DNA of 64,000 nucleotides from Microbispora sp. NBC_01189 (GTDB lineage Bacteria; Actinomycetota; Actinomycetes; Streptosporangiales; Streptosporangiaceae): positions 4,879,501-4,943,500 of the forward strand of contig NZ_CP108581.1 in the NCBI RefSeq assembly GCF_036010665.1. The letters are read 5' to 3'. How positions within the stretch are numbered: the stretch's first letter is position 1; every line of letters starts with the position of its first letter. A program made the translations under genes and the position numbers. The notes under the pieces were generated by a model that made no database searches, was not told the DNA's origin, and saw only the letters and a list, made by a program, of their open reading frames with translations. Shown piece after piece: positions 10,210-19,529 of the stretch.

Positions 10210-12717
10210 TCAGGAGGCCGCCAGCGCGCCGACGACCGAGGCGCGGGCCGCGCGCCGGGCGGGCAGCACCGCGGCGAGCACGCCGGCCAGGCCCGAGGCG
10301 GCGATGAAGAGCAGGATCTGCGTGACCGGGAGCCGGAAGGAGACGTCCTGCGTCAGCGTCGCCGTGGCCGCCCAGCCGTACACCACCCCGAGCACGACGC
10401 CGACGATCGCGCCCACCAGGCCGAGAACCAGCGCCTCGACCGACAGCATCCCCCGGAGCTGCGGCCGGGTCAGGCCGAGCGCGCGGAGCAGCGCCGACTC
10501 GCGGGTGCGCTCGTGGACCGACAGCGACAGCGTGTTCGCGATGCCGAGAAGTGAGATCACGATCGCGAGGGCCAGCAGCCCGGTGACCACCATGAGCGCC
10601 GTGTCGATCGCCTCGTCGAACTGGCCGCGGATCTCGGTCGTGCTGCCGACCTTCACCGCCGGGTAGGCCGCGGTCGCGTCGTCCACGACCGCGCGCGCCC
10701 GCTCGGCGGGCACGCCGGAGGCGGCGTCCACCAGGATCTGCGCGTCGTCCACCCTGCCGAAGTGCTGCTCGAAGGCCTGCTCGGCCATGGTGAACGGCGG
10801 CAGCAGGGACACGCCGGCCTTCAGCACCGCCACCACCGTGAGCGGGATGCTCCGTCCGCCCGACGCGACGGTCACGTGGTCGCCGACCTTGACGCCGAGG
10901 TCCTGGGCCACGAAGTCGGCCACCGCGACGTCGCCCGCGCCGAAGCCGTCCAGCGTGCCGGTCGACGCCTCCGGCCTGACGGAGGTGCCGAGGGCCGATC
11001 GGGTGACGGTGCCTACCTCGTAGTCGTGGCCGTTCACCTTGGCCTTCTTCCCCCGGAACTCGGTCACCGCGGACAGGTCGCGGCTCGCGCGCAACGTGTC
11101 GGCGATCGAGCGGGGGATCGCGCCCGTCTGCGCCGTCAGGATGTAGTCGGCCGGGAACTGCCGGTCGAGCTGGTCGCTCACGGTGGTCCGCACCGTCGCG
11201 GTCAGGACCGACATGAACGTCATCAGCGTCACGCCGACGGTCAGCGCCACGGTGGTGGTCGCCGCGCGCTTGGGGTTGCGCCGTGAGTTGTCCACCGCGA
11301 GCCGCCCCGGCACGCCGAACAGCCGCGCCGGGATCCAGCCCGCCAGCCCGCTCAGCGGCCGTACGATCACCGGCCCGAGGACCAGCACCGCGAAGAAGAC
11401 GAGCACGCCGCCGGCCATGACCGTCAGCAGCGCCGCCTGGCCCGGTTTCTGAAGCACGCCCGCCGCGGTGAGGCCGGCCCCCGCCACCGTGAACAGGACG
11501 GCGAAGACCACCCGTACGACCCCGGTGCGGAACGTGTGCTCCTCGGCCTGCGTGCCCAGCGCCGCGACGGGCGGCACGCGGGTGGCCTGGCGCGCGGGGA
11601 GCAGCGCGGCGGCCATCGTCACGACGACGCCGGTGCACAGCCCGATGGCGATCGTCTGCGGGGAGAGGCCCACCGTGCCCGTGGGGACGTCCGCGCCGAA
11701 CGCCTTCAGCGCGGCGACGGCGGCGGCGCCCAGGCCGAGGCCGGTCAGCAGGCCGAGCACCGACGACAGCAGGCCGACCACGGCCGACTCCAGCACGATC
11801 GAGGCGAAGACCTGACGTCTCGTCGCGCCGATGCAGCGCAGCAGCGCCATCTCGCGGGTCCGCTGGGCGACCAGGATGCCGAAGGTGTTGTAGATCACGA
11901 GCGCGGCGACGAGCAGCGCGACCGCGGCGAACAGCAGCAGTCCCGTCCGGAGGAACGCCGTGTCCACGTGGTTGCTCCGGGCCAGCTCGTCGCCGCGTTC
12001 CCGCCCGGTCATGACCTTCGCGCCGCTTCCCACGGCCGCCGCGACGGCCGTACGCAGGGTCTCCGGCGCGGGACCGGAGGAGACGACGTCGATCTCCGTG
12101 AAGCCCTTCGCGCCGGTGACGAGCCGGGCCGTCTCCGGCGTGAACGCGACCGCTCCCCGGTACGCGAGGTTCTGGTCGAGACCCACGTCGAAGATCCCGA
12201 CGAGCCGGAACTCATGCCGCTTCCCCGCCTTGTCGAGCACGGCGACGGTGGCCCCGGGCGCGTACCCCTGGGCCTTGGCGGTGTTCCTGTCGAGCACCGC
12301 CTCGCCGGCGGCGGAGGCCGCCCTACCCGAAGTGATCTTCATGCGGCTCGCCGGGATGGAGACGCCGGCGGTGGGGTAGTCGCCCACGACCTTGCCGTCC
12401 CTGCCGATCAGCGGCGCGTCGCCGGACAGCACGGGCTGGGCGTCCCGGACGCCCCGCACCGCCCTGACCGCGGCGAGCGCGCGCTCCGGCAGCATCCCGT
12501 CGTCCTTGGCGTCCTTGGCGTCCCCGTCGTCCGCGGGCGTCACCACCACGTCCACCTTGTCGGCGTCCGCGGCGAACGACTGGGAGAACCCGGCGTCGAT
12601 CGTGTCGGTGAGCACGAACGTGCCCGCGATGAACCCGACCCCGAGCACGATCGCGAGGGAGGTGAGCATCAGGCGCAGCCGGTGCGCCAGAAGCCCGGCG
12701 AGAGTGGTCCGGAACAC
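10210..12717 (-). CDS. ABC transporter permease, FtsX/MacB type
   Basis: 835 aa with an N-terminal membrane helix ([19 protein letters not shown]), an extracytoplasmic MacB-like domain, three central helices with [24 protein letters not shown], a second extracytoplasmic domain, and a C-terminal FtsX module with [20 protein letters not shown] and a last pair of helices. This duplicated FtsX layout is usual for actinobacterial exporters or mechanotransmission ABC systems; the substrate is unknown. The GTG start lies 3 nt behind the stop of its ATPase gene. Confidence 0.9.
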   Translation of the reverse strand: MFRTTLAGLLAHRLRLMLTSLAIVLGVGFIAGTFVLTDTIDAGFSQSFAADADKVDVVVTPADDGDAKDAKDDGMLPERALAAVRAVRGVRDAQPVLSGDAPLIGRDGKVVGDYPTAGVSIPASRMKITSGRAASAAGEAVLDRNTAKAQGYAPGATVAVLDKAGKRHEFRLVGIFDVGLDQNLAYRGAVAFTPETARLVTGAKGFTEIDVVSSGPAPETLRTAVAAAVGSGAKVMTGRERGDELARSNHVDTAFLRTGLLLFAAVALLVAALVIYNTFGILVAQRTREMALLRCIGATRRQVFASIVLESAVVGLLSSVLGLLTGLGLGAAAVAALKAFGADVPTGTVGLSPQTIAIGLCTGVVVTMAAALLPARQATRVPPVAALGTQAEEHTFRTGVVRVVFAVLFTVAGAGLTAAGVLQKPGQAALLTVMAGGVLVFFAVLVLGPVIVRPLSGLAGWIPARLFGVPGRLAVDNSRRNPKRAATTTVALTVGVTLMTFMSVLTATVRTTVSDQLDRQFPADYILTAQTGAIPRSIADTLRASRDLSAVTEFRGKKAKVNGHDYEVGTVTRSALGTSVRPEASTGTLDGFGAGDVAVADFVAQDLGVKVGDHVTVASGGRSIPLTVVAVLKAGVSLLPPFTMAEQAFEQHFGRVDDAQILVDAASGVPAERARAVVDDATAAYPAVKVGSTTEIRGQFDEAIDTALMVVTGLLALAIVISLLGIANTLSLSVHERTRESALLRALGLTRPQLRGMLSVEALVLGLVGAIVGVVLGVVYGWAATATLTQDVSFRLPVTQILLFIAASGLAGVLAAVLPARRAARASVVGALAAS

Positions 12718-12720
12718 GGC

Positions 12721-13464
12721 TCAGGCCTCCAGCGCCATCAGCGCGTCGAGCACGGTCTGCGGCGTCGGCCGCTCCAGCTCGCTCACCAGCAGCCCGTCCC
12801 GCAGGAAGATCACCCGGTCGGCGTACGACGCCGCCACCGGGTCGTGGGTCACCATCACGATCGTCTGCCCGAGCTCGCGCACCGACCTGCGCAGGAACGC
12901 CAGCACCTCCGCGCCGCTGCGCGAGTCGAGGTTGCCGGTCGGCTCGTCGGCGAAGATCACCTGAGGCTTGCTGATCAGCGCCCGCGCCACGGCGACGCGC
13001 TGCTGCTGGCCGCCCGACAGCTCGCTCGGCCGGTGCCCGAGCCGGTCCCGCAGACCGACCGTCTCGATCACCCGGTCGAACAGCGCCTGGTCGGCCTGGC
13101 GGCCCGCGATCTCCAGCGGGAGCCGGATGTTCTGCTCGGCCGTCAGCGTCGGCAACAGGTTGAATGCCTGGAAGATGAAACCGACGCGCTCGCGCCGCAG
13201 CAGCGTGAGCTGCTTGTCGCCCAGCCGGGTGAGCTCGGCGTCGCCGATGGCGACCTGACCGTCCGTCACGGTGTCGAGCCCGGCCAGGCAGTGCATCAGC
13301 GTCGACTTGCCGGAGCCGGACGGCCCCATGATCGCGGTGAAGGCCTCGGCGGCGAAGTCGACGTCGACGCCGCGCAGGGCGTGCACCGCGGCGTCGCCCG
13401 TGCCGTACACCTTGGTCAGGCCCCGCGCGACCACGGCGGTGCGGGTCTGGGTTGTTGTGCTCAT
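12721..13464 (-). CDS. ABC transporter ATP-binding protein, LolD/MacB type
   Basis: 247 aa with Walker A GPSGSGKST, signature LSGGQQQRVAVARAL, Walker B VIFADEPTGNLD and the switch histidine in MVTHD. It is the energising subunit for the FtsX-type permease directly downstream. GNLDSRSGAEV is typical of the LolD/FtsE/MacB group. ATG start at 13464. Confidence 0.93.
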   Translation of the reverse strand: MSTTTQTRTAVVARGLTKVYGTGDAAVHALRGVDVDFAAEAFTAIMGPSGSGKSTLMHCLAGLDTVTDGQVAIGDAELTRLGDKQLTLLRRERVGFIFQAFNLLPTLTAEQNIRLPLEIAGRQADQALFDRVIETVGLRDRLGHRPSELSGGQQQRVAVARALISKPQVIFADEPTGNLDSRSGAEVLAFLRRSVRELGQTIVMVTHDPVAASYADRVIFLRDGLLVSELERPTPQTVLDALMALEA

Positions 13465-13577
13465 AAGCCCACGCTATGGGCGTGATCAGGGCGTTTCCTC
13501 GGCCTCGCGGACGTTCTTGGTCTGCGGCCCCGGGACGGGTGGCGACGCGCGGGTGCGACTTTCGGGGTACTCCCGGC

Positions 13578-14243
13578 TCAGCCCCTCGGATGATCGGGGG
13601 AGACCACCCCGGTCTCGTACGCGTACACGACCGCCTGAGCCCGGTCACGCAGCCCGAGCTTGGCCAGCACCCGGCCGAGATGGGTCTTCACGGTCGCCTC
13701 CGCCAGATGCAGCCGTGTCGCGATCTCGGTGTTCGACAGGCCGCGGGCCACGTGGAAGAGCACCTCCCGCTCCCGCGCCGTCAGCGCGCCGGTGTCCTGC
13801 CGCCGCCGGTCCCCCTCCGGCAGGAGCACGGCGAACCGGTCGAGCAGGCGGCGGGTCGTGCTCGGCGCGACCACCGCGTCCCCCGAATGGACCGACCGGA
13901 TCGCGCTGATCAGCTCGGCCGGGGGCACGTCCTTGAGCAGGAACCCCGCCGCGCCCGCCTTGATCGCCGCGAACGCGTACTCGTCCAGATCGAACGTCGT
14001 CAGGATCAGCACCCTGGGGCCGCCGGGCGCGGCACAGATCACGCGGGCCGCCTCCACGCCGTCCATCCGGGGCATCCGGACGTCCATCAGGACGACGTCG
14101 GCCTCGACCGTACGCAGCGCCTCGACGGCGGCCTGCCCGTCCGCCGCCTCACCCACGACCTCGATGTCCGGCTGCGCCCCGAGGACCATCCGGAACCCCG
14201 TCCGCACCAGTTCCTGGTCGTCGACCAGCATGACGCGTATCAC
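13578..14243 (-). CDS. NarL/LuxR-family response regulator
   Basis: 221 aa. An N-terminal receiver has the acidic pair DD at 8-9, phosphoacceptor Asp54 in VVLMDVRMP, and the conserved lysine in GFLLKDVPP. The C-terminal LuxR helix-turn-helix is LTAREREVLFHVARGLSNTEI followed by VKTHLGRVLAKLGLRDRAQ. I start it at GTG 14243 (VIRVMLVDDQ), the usual length for the family. The frame stays open upstream, but only as a shadow of the kinase gene. It lies 74 nt behind its partner kinase, whose targets are not evident. Confidence 0.93.
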   Translation of the reverse strand: MIRVMLVDDQELVRTGFRMVLGAQPDIEVVGEAADGQAAVEALRTVEADVVLMDVRMPRMDGVEAARVICAAPGGPRVLILTTFDLDEYAFAAIKAGAAGFLLKDVPPAELISAIRSVHSGDAVVAPSTTRRLLDRFAVLLPEGDRRRQDTGALTAREREVLFHVARGLSNTEIATRLHLAEATVKTHLGRVLAKLGLRDRAQAVVYAYETGVVSPDHPRG

Positions 14244-14317
14244 TGCCACTTCGCTCCGCTCGTCACCGTCGCGCTTCCGACACCGTACGCGAGCCCGCCG
14301 GCGGCCGCCGCACCTTC

Positions 14318-15502
14318 TCAGGCGGCCATCCCGGCGGGGATGCGGGCGACCACCTGGAAGCCCCCGCCCGAGCGGGGCGCCGCCTCGACGCTCCCGCCGT
14401 ACATCGCCGCCCTCTCCCGCATCCCGATCAGGCCATGGCCGCCGATCACCCGAGGCGCCGCCGCGCCCCTGCCGTCGTCGCTGACCCGCAGCTCGATCAG
14501 GCCTGGGCCGTACGTCATCTCCACCCGCGCCCGGGTGCCCGGCCCGCCGTGCTTGATCGCGTTGGTCAGCGCCTCCTGCACGATCCGGTAGACGGCGAGC
14601 TGCTCGCCCTCCGGCAGCGCGCGGGGGCTGCCCGACACCGTGAACTCGGTCGGCAGCCCCGAGTCCCTGACCTGCCTGACCAGCTCGTCGAGTTGCGCGA
14701 CGCCGGGCTGCGGCGCGTACTCCTCGGCCGGGCTGCCCGCGTCCTGCCGCAGCACGCCCACCAGCCTGCGCATCTCCGCCAGCGCCTGCCGTCCGGTCGC
14801 CGAGATCGCCTGCATGGCGCGCCGCGCCTGCTCCGGGTCGCTGTCGATCGCGTACGCCGCGCCGTCGGCCTGGACGACCATCACGCTGACGTTGTGCGCC
14901 ACCACGTCGTGCAGTTCGCGGGCGATGCGGGCGCGCTCGGCGGCGGCCGCGATGCGGGCCTGCTGGTCGCGTTCCCGCTCGGCCCGCTCGGCGCGTTCCA
15001 CCAGGCTCTCCACGTATCGGCGGCGGGTGTTGGCGTACATGCCGCCGATCCACACGGCGACGACGAAGACCGAGGCCGACGGCCACGCCCGCAGGGGATC
15101 GGGAGACCAGCTCAGCATGGCGAGCAGCAACCCTCCCTCGGCGACCACGCCGGCGGCCAGTGCCCACCGCCGCGTGCAGCGGGCGGCGACGCCGTACATC
15201 GCGACGAGCACCGCCAGGTTCGCGGGCAGGACGGAGATGTTCAGCAGCCACTGCGCGAAGCTGACCACCGACACCACCGCGAACACCTCACGCGGATGGT
15301 TGCGCCGCCACAACAATGGCACGACGAGCGCGGCGGACAGCAGGAGCAGCACGGGCACGCCGATGTGCCGCGCGTGCATCACTCCGCTGTTGCGACTGAA
15401 GGCATCGACCGTCGACACGCACAACAGCGCCAGCGGGAAGATCGCCAGCGCGTCCACGATCCTGCTGTGGCGCCGGGTCCAGGCGCGCATACTGCCGAAC
15501 AC
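14318..15502 (-). CDS. Sensor histidine kinase (HisKA_3 family)
   Basis: 394 aa with about five N-terminal membrane helices (20-170), a short coiled coil rich in ERAERERDQQ, the HisKA_3 dimerisation box with His in RIARELHDVVAHNVS, and a HATPase domain with VQEALTNAIKHGG and GGHGLIGMRERAAMYGG. It partners the NarL-type regulator downstream. The GTG start at 15502 follows TATCGT by 8 nt and may be leaderless; ATG 15490 is an alternative. Confidence 0.92.
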   Translation of the reverse strand: MFGSMRAWTRRHSRIVDALAIFPLALLCVSTVDAFSRNSGVMHARHIGVPVLLLLSAALVVPLLWRRNHPREVFAVVSVVSFAQWLLNISVLPANLAVLVAMYGVAARCTRRWALAAGVVAEGGLLLAMLSWSPDPLRAWPSASVFVVAVWIGGMYANTRRRYVESLVERAERAERERDQQARIAAAAERARIARELHDVVAHNVSVMVVQADGAAYAIDSDPEQARRAMQAISATGRQALAEMRRLVGVLRQDAGSPAEEYAPQPGVAQLDELVRQVRDSGLPTEFTVSGSPRALPEGEQLAVYRIVQEALTNAIKHGGPGTRARVEMTYGPGLIELRVSDDGRGAAAPRVIGGHGLIGMRERAAMYGGSVEAAPRSGGGFQVVARIPAGMAA

Positions 15503-15668
15503 GTACCCAACGATACGTAGCGGCTGTTCAGAAAGGTCTCACTCTTGCGGCGGATACCGCCATACGACTCAGGTCGCAGCCGGCGGCGGCGCTTACGCCA
15601 TTCTTACGGACCGCAGCGCATCCTGGTTCCCGGGAACGCTTCCTGGAAGCGGGTAAAGGGAGATCTGA

Positions 15669-16454
15669 ATGGCGGGTCAGGACGCGGTGCCGCGCGGCGC
15701 TGAGGACGAGTCGCGCGGCCCGCGCCCAGATCCGGGCGCCGTGCCACAGGAGAGCGCTGTCACGGAGGTGAGCATCGTGCCGCAGGGGAGTGCCGTCACG
15801 CAGCCGGGCACCGTTCCACCGGCGGGCACTGTTCCACAGGCGACGTCGTCTCCACACGGTCCCGCGAACCCTCCCGGACCACCTTCTTTCGTCGGTCCCG
15901 CGGGTCCTCCCGGGCCGCCCTCCTTCGTCGGTCCCGCGGGCACATCGCCGGGGGCTCCAGGACCACGTCCGGCCGGTCCCGCGAACGCGCGCCGCGCCCT
16001 TCCCCCGGGCAGGCCCGCGATCCTTCCTCCGGGCACCACCTCGATCCCTCCGCTGGGCGGGGGGTCCGCGTTCGGCCCCGGAGGGGCCGGGTGGAGCGCT
16101 CCCGGCTGGCGGGAAGCGGCGCCGCACTCCGCAGGCGCCCCTCAAGGCCCGTCCTTCCGGCCGCCGGGAGGCCTGCGCGGACGCCTGGCGGGCCGCCTGC
16201 CGCAGGGCCAGACCGGGCGGTTGATCACCGTTGGCGTCGTTTCGGCGCTCGTCGGAGCGCTCCTCGGCGGCGGTGTCGTGGCCGCCACCAGTCTGATCTG
16301 GGATCAGACGCACGCCGGGGCGAGCCGGGAGGCCGGCGGAGACCAGGACGGCCTGCTTCCTCGTGGCCGGAGCCTCCCGGGCGGGGAGGACGGCCGCCTG
16401 CCCCAGTGGTGCCGGCGCACCGAGAACGGCATCGTCTGCCGGCCGGGCGGCTGA
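15669..16454 (+). CDS. Proline/glycine-rich single-pass membrane protein
   Basis: 261 aa of unknown function. Residues 1-180 are disordered and rich in Pro, Gly and Ala, with a duplicated GPPSFVGPAG. A single membrane segment follows near 184-208 (LITVGVVSALVGALLGGGVV), then a short polar tail containing two cysteines (QWCRR and GIVCRPGG). ATG follows a good AAAGGGAGAT ribosome site. The 3' end is overlapped on the other strand by the readthrough frame of the HNH ORF. Confidence 0.65.
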   Translation: MAGQDAVPRGAEDESRGPRPDPGAVPQESAVTEVSIVPQGSAVTQPGTVPPAGTVPQATSSPHGPANPPGPPSFVGPAGPPGPPSFVGPAGTSPGAPGPRPAGPANARRALPPGRPAILPPGTTSIPPLGGGSAFGPGGAGWSAPGWREAAPHSAGAPQGPSFRPPGGLRGRLAGRLPQGQTGRLITVGVVSALVGALLGGGVVAATSLIWDQTHAGASREAGGDQDGLLPRGRSLPGGEDGRLPQWCRRTENGIVCRPGG

Positions 16455-17130
16455 GACGCCGTTCGCCCGGAGCCGCCGAGACCCCTGGGATCACAGCCAT
16501 TTTCGCGGGCGCCGTTTTTCTTTCGCCTGGAGAATCGCTCTCTGCTGCGAAATCAAAGGCGCTGTGATTTGTATTTGAATTCTTGTGGGGTCGACGAGAT
16601 TCGAACTCGCACTGTACGGCACCTAAAGCCGCGGTCTCCTGCCGTTGGACTACGACCCCTTTTTCTCTTGCCTTTCCTGTGAAATTCTCGGTATGAGAAT
16701 GGCAGTTCGGGCAGAGAAATCTCAGATTCTCTCTTCTGTTGTCCAGCCAGTTTCCGTTGACGTGGTCGACGTGCAATGTCAGCGATCGGCCCTGCCAAGT
16801 GCCGTCTATCTTACAGTCTGCGCACCGGTAGGAGACTCCGGCTTCGAGCAGTGCCCGCCGAAGCTTGGACGGCTTCTCGCGTGGGGCACCCGAGGGCTGC
16901 AGAACCAGCACGTCCGCCGGCAGCCTCCGTCGCGGTGACATCTGGCCCCGCCTGTGGGCCTGGCCGAGGAAGTGGGAGGTGTCTATACCGAAGTGCTTGA
17001 GGCGGCGGCTGATGTGGGCGTGACTGCCGCCCGACCACGAAACGCCGAGATAACGCAGCACGTCGGCGATGCTCGCGGCGTTGGCCGCCGCTTCGGCCAG
17101 TAGTTCGCGGGTGTACTTGTGCTTCGCCAT
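16225..17130 (-). CDS. HNH endonuclease ORF that reads in frame through a tRNA gene
   Basis: The conserved part is about 157 aa, encoded by 16660-17130. It has an N-terminal helix-turn-helix-like region (LAEAAANAASIADVLRYLG, then SHAHISRRLKHFGIDTSHF) and a zinc-bound HNH nuclease core with YRCADC, LHVDHVNGNWLDNRRENL and FLCPNCHSH. ATG 17130 sits 7 nt behind TACATT, which suggests a leaderless message. There is no stop codon before the tRNA gene at 16586-16659; the frame runs through the tRNA and stays open to 16225, overlapping the 3' end of the opposite gene. The true C-terminus is therefore uncertain. Such HNH proteins are often mobile or homing-type nucleases; its target is unknown. Confidence 0.72.
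   Translation of the reverse strand: MAKHKYTRELLAEAAANAASIADVLRYLGVSWSGGSHAHISRRLKHFGIDTSHFLGQAHRRGQMSPRRRLPADVLVLQPSGAPREKPSKLRRALLEAGVSYRCADCKIDGTWQGRSLTLHVDHVNGNWLDNRRENLRFLCPNCHSHTENFTGKAREKGVVVQRQETAALGAVQCEFESRRPHKNSNTNHSAFDFAAESDSPGERKTAPAKMAVIPGVSAAPGERRLSRPAGRRCRSRCAGTTGAGGRPPRPGGSGHEEAGRPGLRRPPGSPRRASDPRSDWWRPRHRRRGALRRAPKRRQR
16586..16659 (-). tRNA. tRNA with anticodon UAG (class I fold, would read CUA)
   Basis: I fold a complete cloverleaf. The acceptor is a perfect 7 bp GGGGTCG/CGACCCC. The D-arm has stem GTC/GAC with a C-A mismatch. The anticodon stem is GCGGC/GCCGT with loop TTTAGGT, so the anticodon is TAG (complement at 16623-16625). The variable loop is ACAGT, the T-arm is GCGAG/CTCGT with loop TTCGAAT, and the discriminator is A. 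CCA is not encoded. The anticodon suggests leucine, but bacterial tRNA-Leu has a long variable arm and this one does not, so charging is uncertain. It lies inside the open frame of the HNH gene. Confidence 0.8.
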
Positions 17131-17187
17131 GACCCGGAATGTATCGGCCGCCGCCGACAATTCTGTGACCTTCGCGAAAGGGGTGGA

Positions 17188-17655
17188 TCAGGAAATTTCC
17201 AGCTCTTTCACGAGGCGGGCGACGTGGCCGGTGGCTTTCACGTTGTAGAGGGCCTTCTCGACCTTTCCGTCGGCGTCGATGACGAACGTGGACCGGATGA
17301 CGCCCATCACGGTCCTGCCGTAGTTCGTCTTCTCGCCGTACGCGCCGTAGGCCTTGTGCACCTCGAGACCGGTGTCCGACAGCAGCGGGAACGTGAGCGC
17401 GTCGCGCTCGCGGAACTGCCGCAGCTTGGCCGGCTTGTCCTTGGACACGCCGAGCACCACGAGACCCTGCTCGGTCAGCGGGCCGAGGGTGTCGCGGAAG
17501 TCGCAGGCCTGCTTGGTGCATCCCGGGGTCATCGCCGCCGGGTAGAAGTAAAGGATGACCCGGCGGCCGCGGAAGGACTCCAGCGAGACCTCCTGGTCGT
17601 CGGCGTCGTTAAGGGTGAAGTCCGGCGCGGCGTCGCCGGGCTGGAGCCTGCTCAT
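17188..17655 (-). CDS. bcp: Thioredoxin-dependent thiol peroxidase (BCP/PrxQ)
   Basis: 155 aa peroxiredoxin that reduces hydroperoxides. The peroxidatic cysteine is in TPGCTKQACDFRD, with the resolving cysteine five residues later as in PrxQ; LQPGDAAPDFTL is the family N-terminus. I choose ATG 17655 because GGAGGA lies 5 nt upstream; an in-frame start at 17697 would add 14 residues without homology. Divergent from the DUF3618 gene. Confidence 0.94.
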   Translation of the reverse strand: MSRLQPGDAAPDFTLNDADDQEVSLESFRGRRVILYFYPAAMTPGCTKQACDFRDTLGPLTEQGLVVLGVSKDKPAKLRQFRERDALTFPLLSDTGLEVHKAYGAYGEKTNYGRTVMGVIRSTFVIDADGKVEKALYNVKATGHVARLVKELEIS

Positions 17656-17789
17656 CACGTCCTCCGGAAAAGGTGACCCGCGGCGATCGGCGGGCAAGCG
17701 ACAACCAAACTACCGGCTCGGCCGCTGTACGGGGCGACTGCCGGACCTGGCAGACTGATCACACACGAATACCACAGGAGGGGGATCGC

Positions 17790-18125
17790 ATGGCGGACAC
17801 CGATCCCGATGCGCTGGAAAAGAGGATCGAGCGCACGCGGGCGGAGCTCGCTCGCACGGTCGACGCCATCGCGGACCGGGTGAGCCCGAAGCGCGTCGCC
17901 GGGCGCGGTGTGGCGAAGGCCAAGGCGAACGCGATGGACTTCGTCGCGTCCGTGGAGGACCTGGTGCTGGGCCCGCCGCGCGGGATCACCACGTACGGCC
18001 CGGAGGGAGCCGAGGCCGAGCCCGGCGAGTATCCGGCGCGGAACCTCGCCCCGGTGCTCATCGGCGTGGGGATCGTGGTGGCCGTCGGCGCGACGATCGT
18101 GCTGCTGCGCCGCCGGTCCCGCTGA
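17790..18125 (+). CDS. DUF3618 domain protein
   Basis: 111 aa. The N-terminus ALEKRIERTRAELARTVDAI is the DUF3618 signature, predicted to be a short amphipathic helix; a single C-terminal membrane helix (LIGVGIVVAVGATIVLL) ends in RRRSR. Function is unknown; in actinobacteria such genes often lie near bcp. ATG follows AGGAGGGGGA. Confidence 0.85.
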   Translation: MADTDPDALEKRIERTRAELARTVDAIADRVSPKRVAGRGVAKAKANAMDFVASVEDLVLGPPRGITTYGPEGAEAEPGEYPARNLAPVLIGVGIVVAVGATIVLLRRRSR

Positions 18126-18162
18126 CCGGCCCGCGCCGTACCCGAAGACAGGGCGCAGGGCG

Positions 18163-19338
18163 TCAGAGGAACGCCATGCCCTCGCCCCGGTACGTCGGCA
18201 CCTCCTCGGCCACCCGGTCTCCCTCGACGAGGTGCAGCACGGGGAACCGCTCGCACAGCTCCCCGGCCTTGGCGTGACGGAACCAGACGCGGTCGCCGAG
18301 GCGCAGCCCCGCCGCGGCCTCCCCGAGCAGGGGGGTCTGCACCTCGCCCGCTCCCTCGTCCGGGTGGTAGCGGAGCCCCTCCGGCAGGTACGGCTGGGGG
18401 AGCCGGGTGGGCCCGGCCGCGCCGGAGGCGGGATAGCCCCCGCCGAGCACGGTCACGACTCCCGGCGAGGGCCGGCGCACCACCGGCAGGGCGAACAGCG
18501 CCGCGGGCCGGCCGGTGAAGCCGCGATAGAAGTCGAACAACCGGGGGTGGAAGAATCCCGAGCCCGCCGCGACCTCGGTGATCGCCCGCTCGGCGATGGT
18601 TTTCTCGATGCTTCCCGTGCCGCCGCCGTTGACGAACTCCAGGTCCGCGACCTGCCGTACGGCCCGCACGATCCGGCCGCGCCGTACGGCCAGTTCGCGG
18701 CGTGACCGCCGCTGCATCCAGCGCACCGCCCCGCCGTACGGCCCGGGGACGTCGTCGCCCACCCCGGCGATCTGCGCCTCGTACGCCATGAGCCCGGCCA
18801 GGCGCAGCCCGGAGCGCCCGGCGACGTCGGCGGCGACGGCGGCGGCCTGCCCGGGCTCCCGGACCGGCGACCGCAGCGCGCCCGCGCGGAACCTGCCGCC
18901 GAAGGCCACGAAGCCCGCGTCGACGTCGAGGCAGACGCGGATCGGGTGAGGCGTCCGAAGACTCTCGATCAGATCGAGGTGCTCGGGGGAGTCGACCGTC
19001 ACCGTGATCTCCCGGGCCGCGGTCTCGTCCGACCCCAGGGCCCGCAGGGCCGTCCGGTCGGCCGTCGGGTACGCCACGAGCACGTCCCGCAGGCCGGTGG
19101 AGACCAGCCACAACGCCTCGGGCAGCGTGAACGCCATGACTCCCGAGAAGCCGTCCACGGCCAGGACCCGCTCCAGCACGGCCCGGCAGCGGATCGACTT
19201 GCTCGCGACGCGGATGGGCTTGCCCCGGGCCCGGCGCACCATGCCGGCCGCGTTCGACCGCAGGGCGTCCATGTCGAGGACCGCGAAGGGGGGCTCCAGG
19301 TGGGCCGTCGCCTGGTCGAGGCGCTGCCGGTCGTCCAT
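18163..19338 (-). CDS. D-threonine aldolase-like / amino acid deaminase-aldolase (fold III PLP enzyme)
   Basis: 391 aa with an alanine-racemase-type TIM barrel. The PLP lysine is in IRVASKSIRC, near residue 47, and the N-terminal PFAVLDMDALRSNAA is typical of D-threonine aldolase and D-serine dehydratase relatives. The C-terminal barrel carries GDRVWFRHAKAGELCERF, where these families hold metal or substrate ligands. The likely activity is on a D-beta-hydroxy amino acid; the exact substrate cannot be read. ATG start at 19338. Confidence 0.83.
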   Translation of the reverse strand: MDDRQRLDQATAHLEPPFAVLDMDALRSNAAGMVRRARGKPIRVASKSIRCRAVLERVLAVDGFSGVMAFTLPEALWLVSTGLRDVLVAYPTADRTALRALGSDETAAREITVTVDSPEHLDLIESLRTPHPIRVCLDVDAGFVAFGGRFRAGALRSPVREPGQAAAVAADVAGRSGLRLAGLMAYEAQIAGVGDDVPGPYGGAVRWMQRRSRRELAVRRGRIVRAVRQVADLEFVNGGGTGSIEKTIAERAITEVAAGSGFFHPRLFDFYRGFTGRPAALFALPVVRRPSPGVVTVLGGGYPASGAAGPTRLPQPYLPEGLRYHPDEGAGEVQTPLLGEAAAGLRLGDRVWFRHAKAGELCERFPVLHLVEGDRVAEEVPTYRGEGMAFL

Positions 19339-19529
19339 GGGGGCAGCTTAACGCCGAATACATGAGCCGAGTTCACGTTAATCGGGTCCGGGCAAAATCT
19401 CGGCCGGGAAGCCGCCATGATCACGCAAGCGGGCGGGTGTCCCGCCGGCCCTGGCGCGGCGCCGATATACCCATGAGGGCGTGACTACCGAGCGGGCCCT
19501 GCGCGGTGCGCGGGAGGGGTGAACGGCTG

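Noticed and set aside
13578-15251. 557-codon minus frame that looks like a kinase-regulator fusion
   Set aside because: The regulator is the last 221 codons; upstream is the kinase gene in another frame, with 74 nt between the genes.
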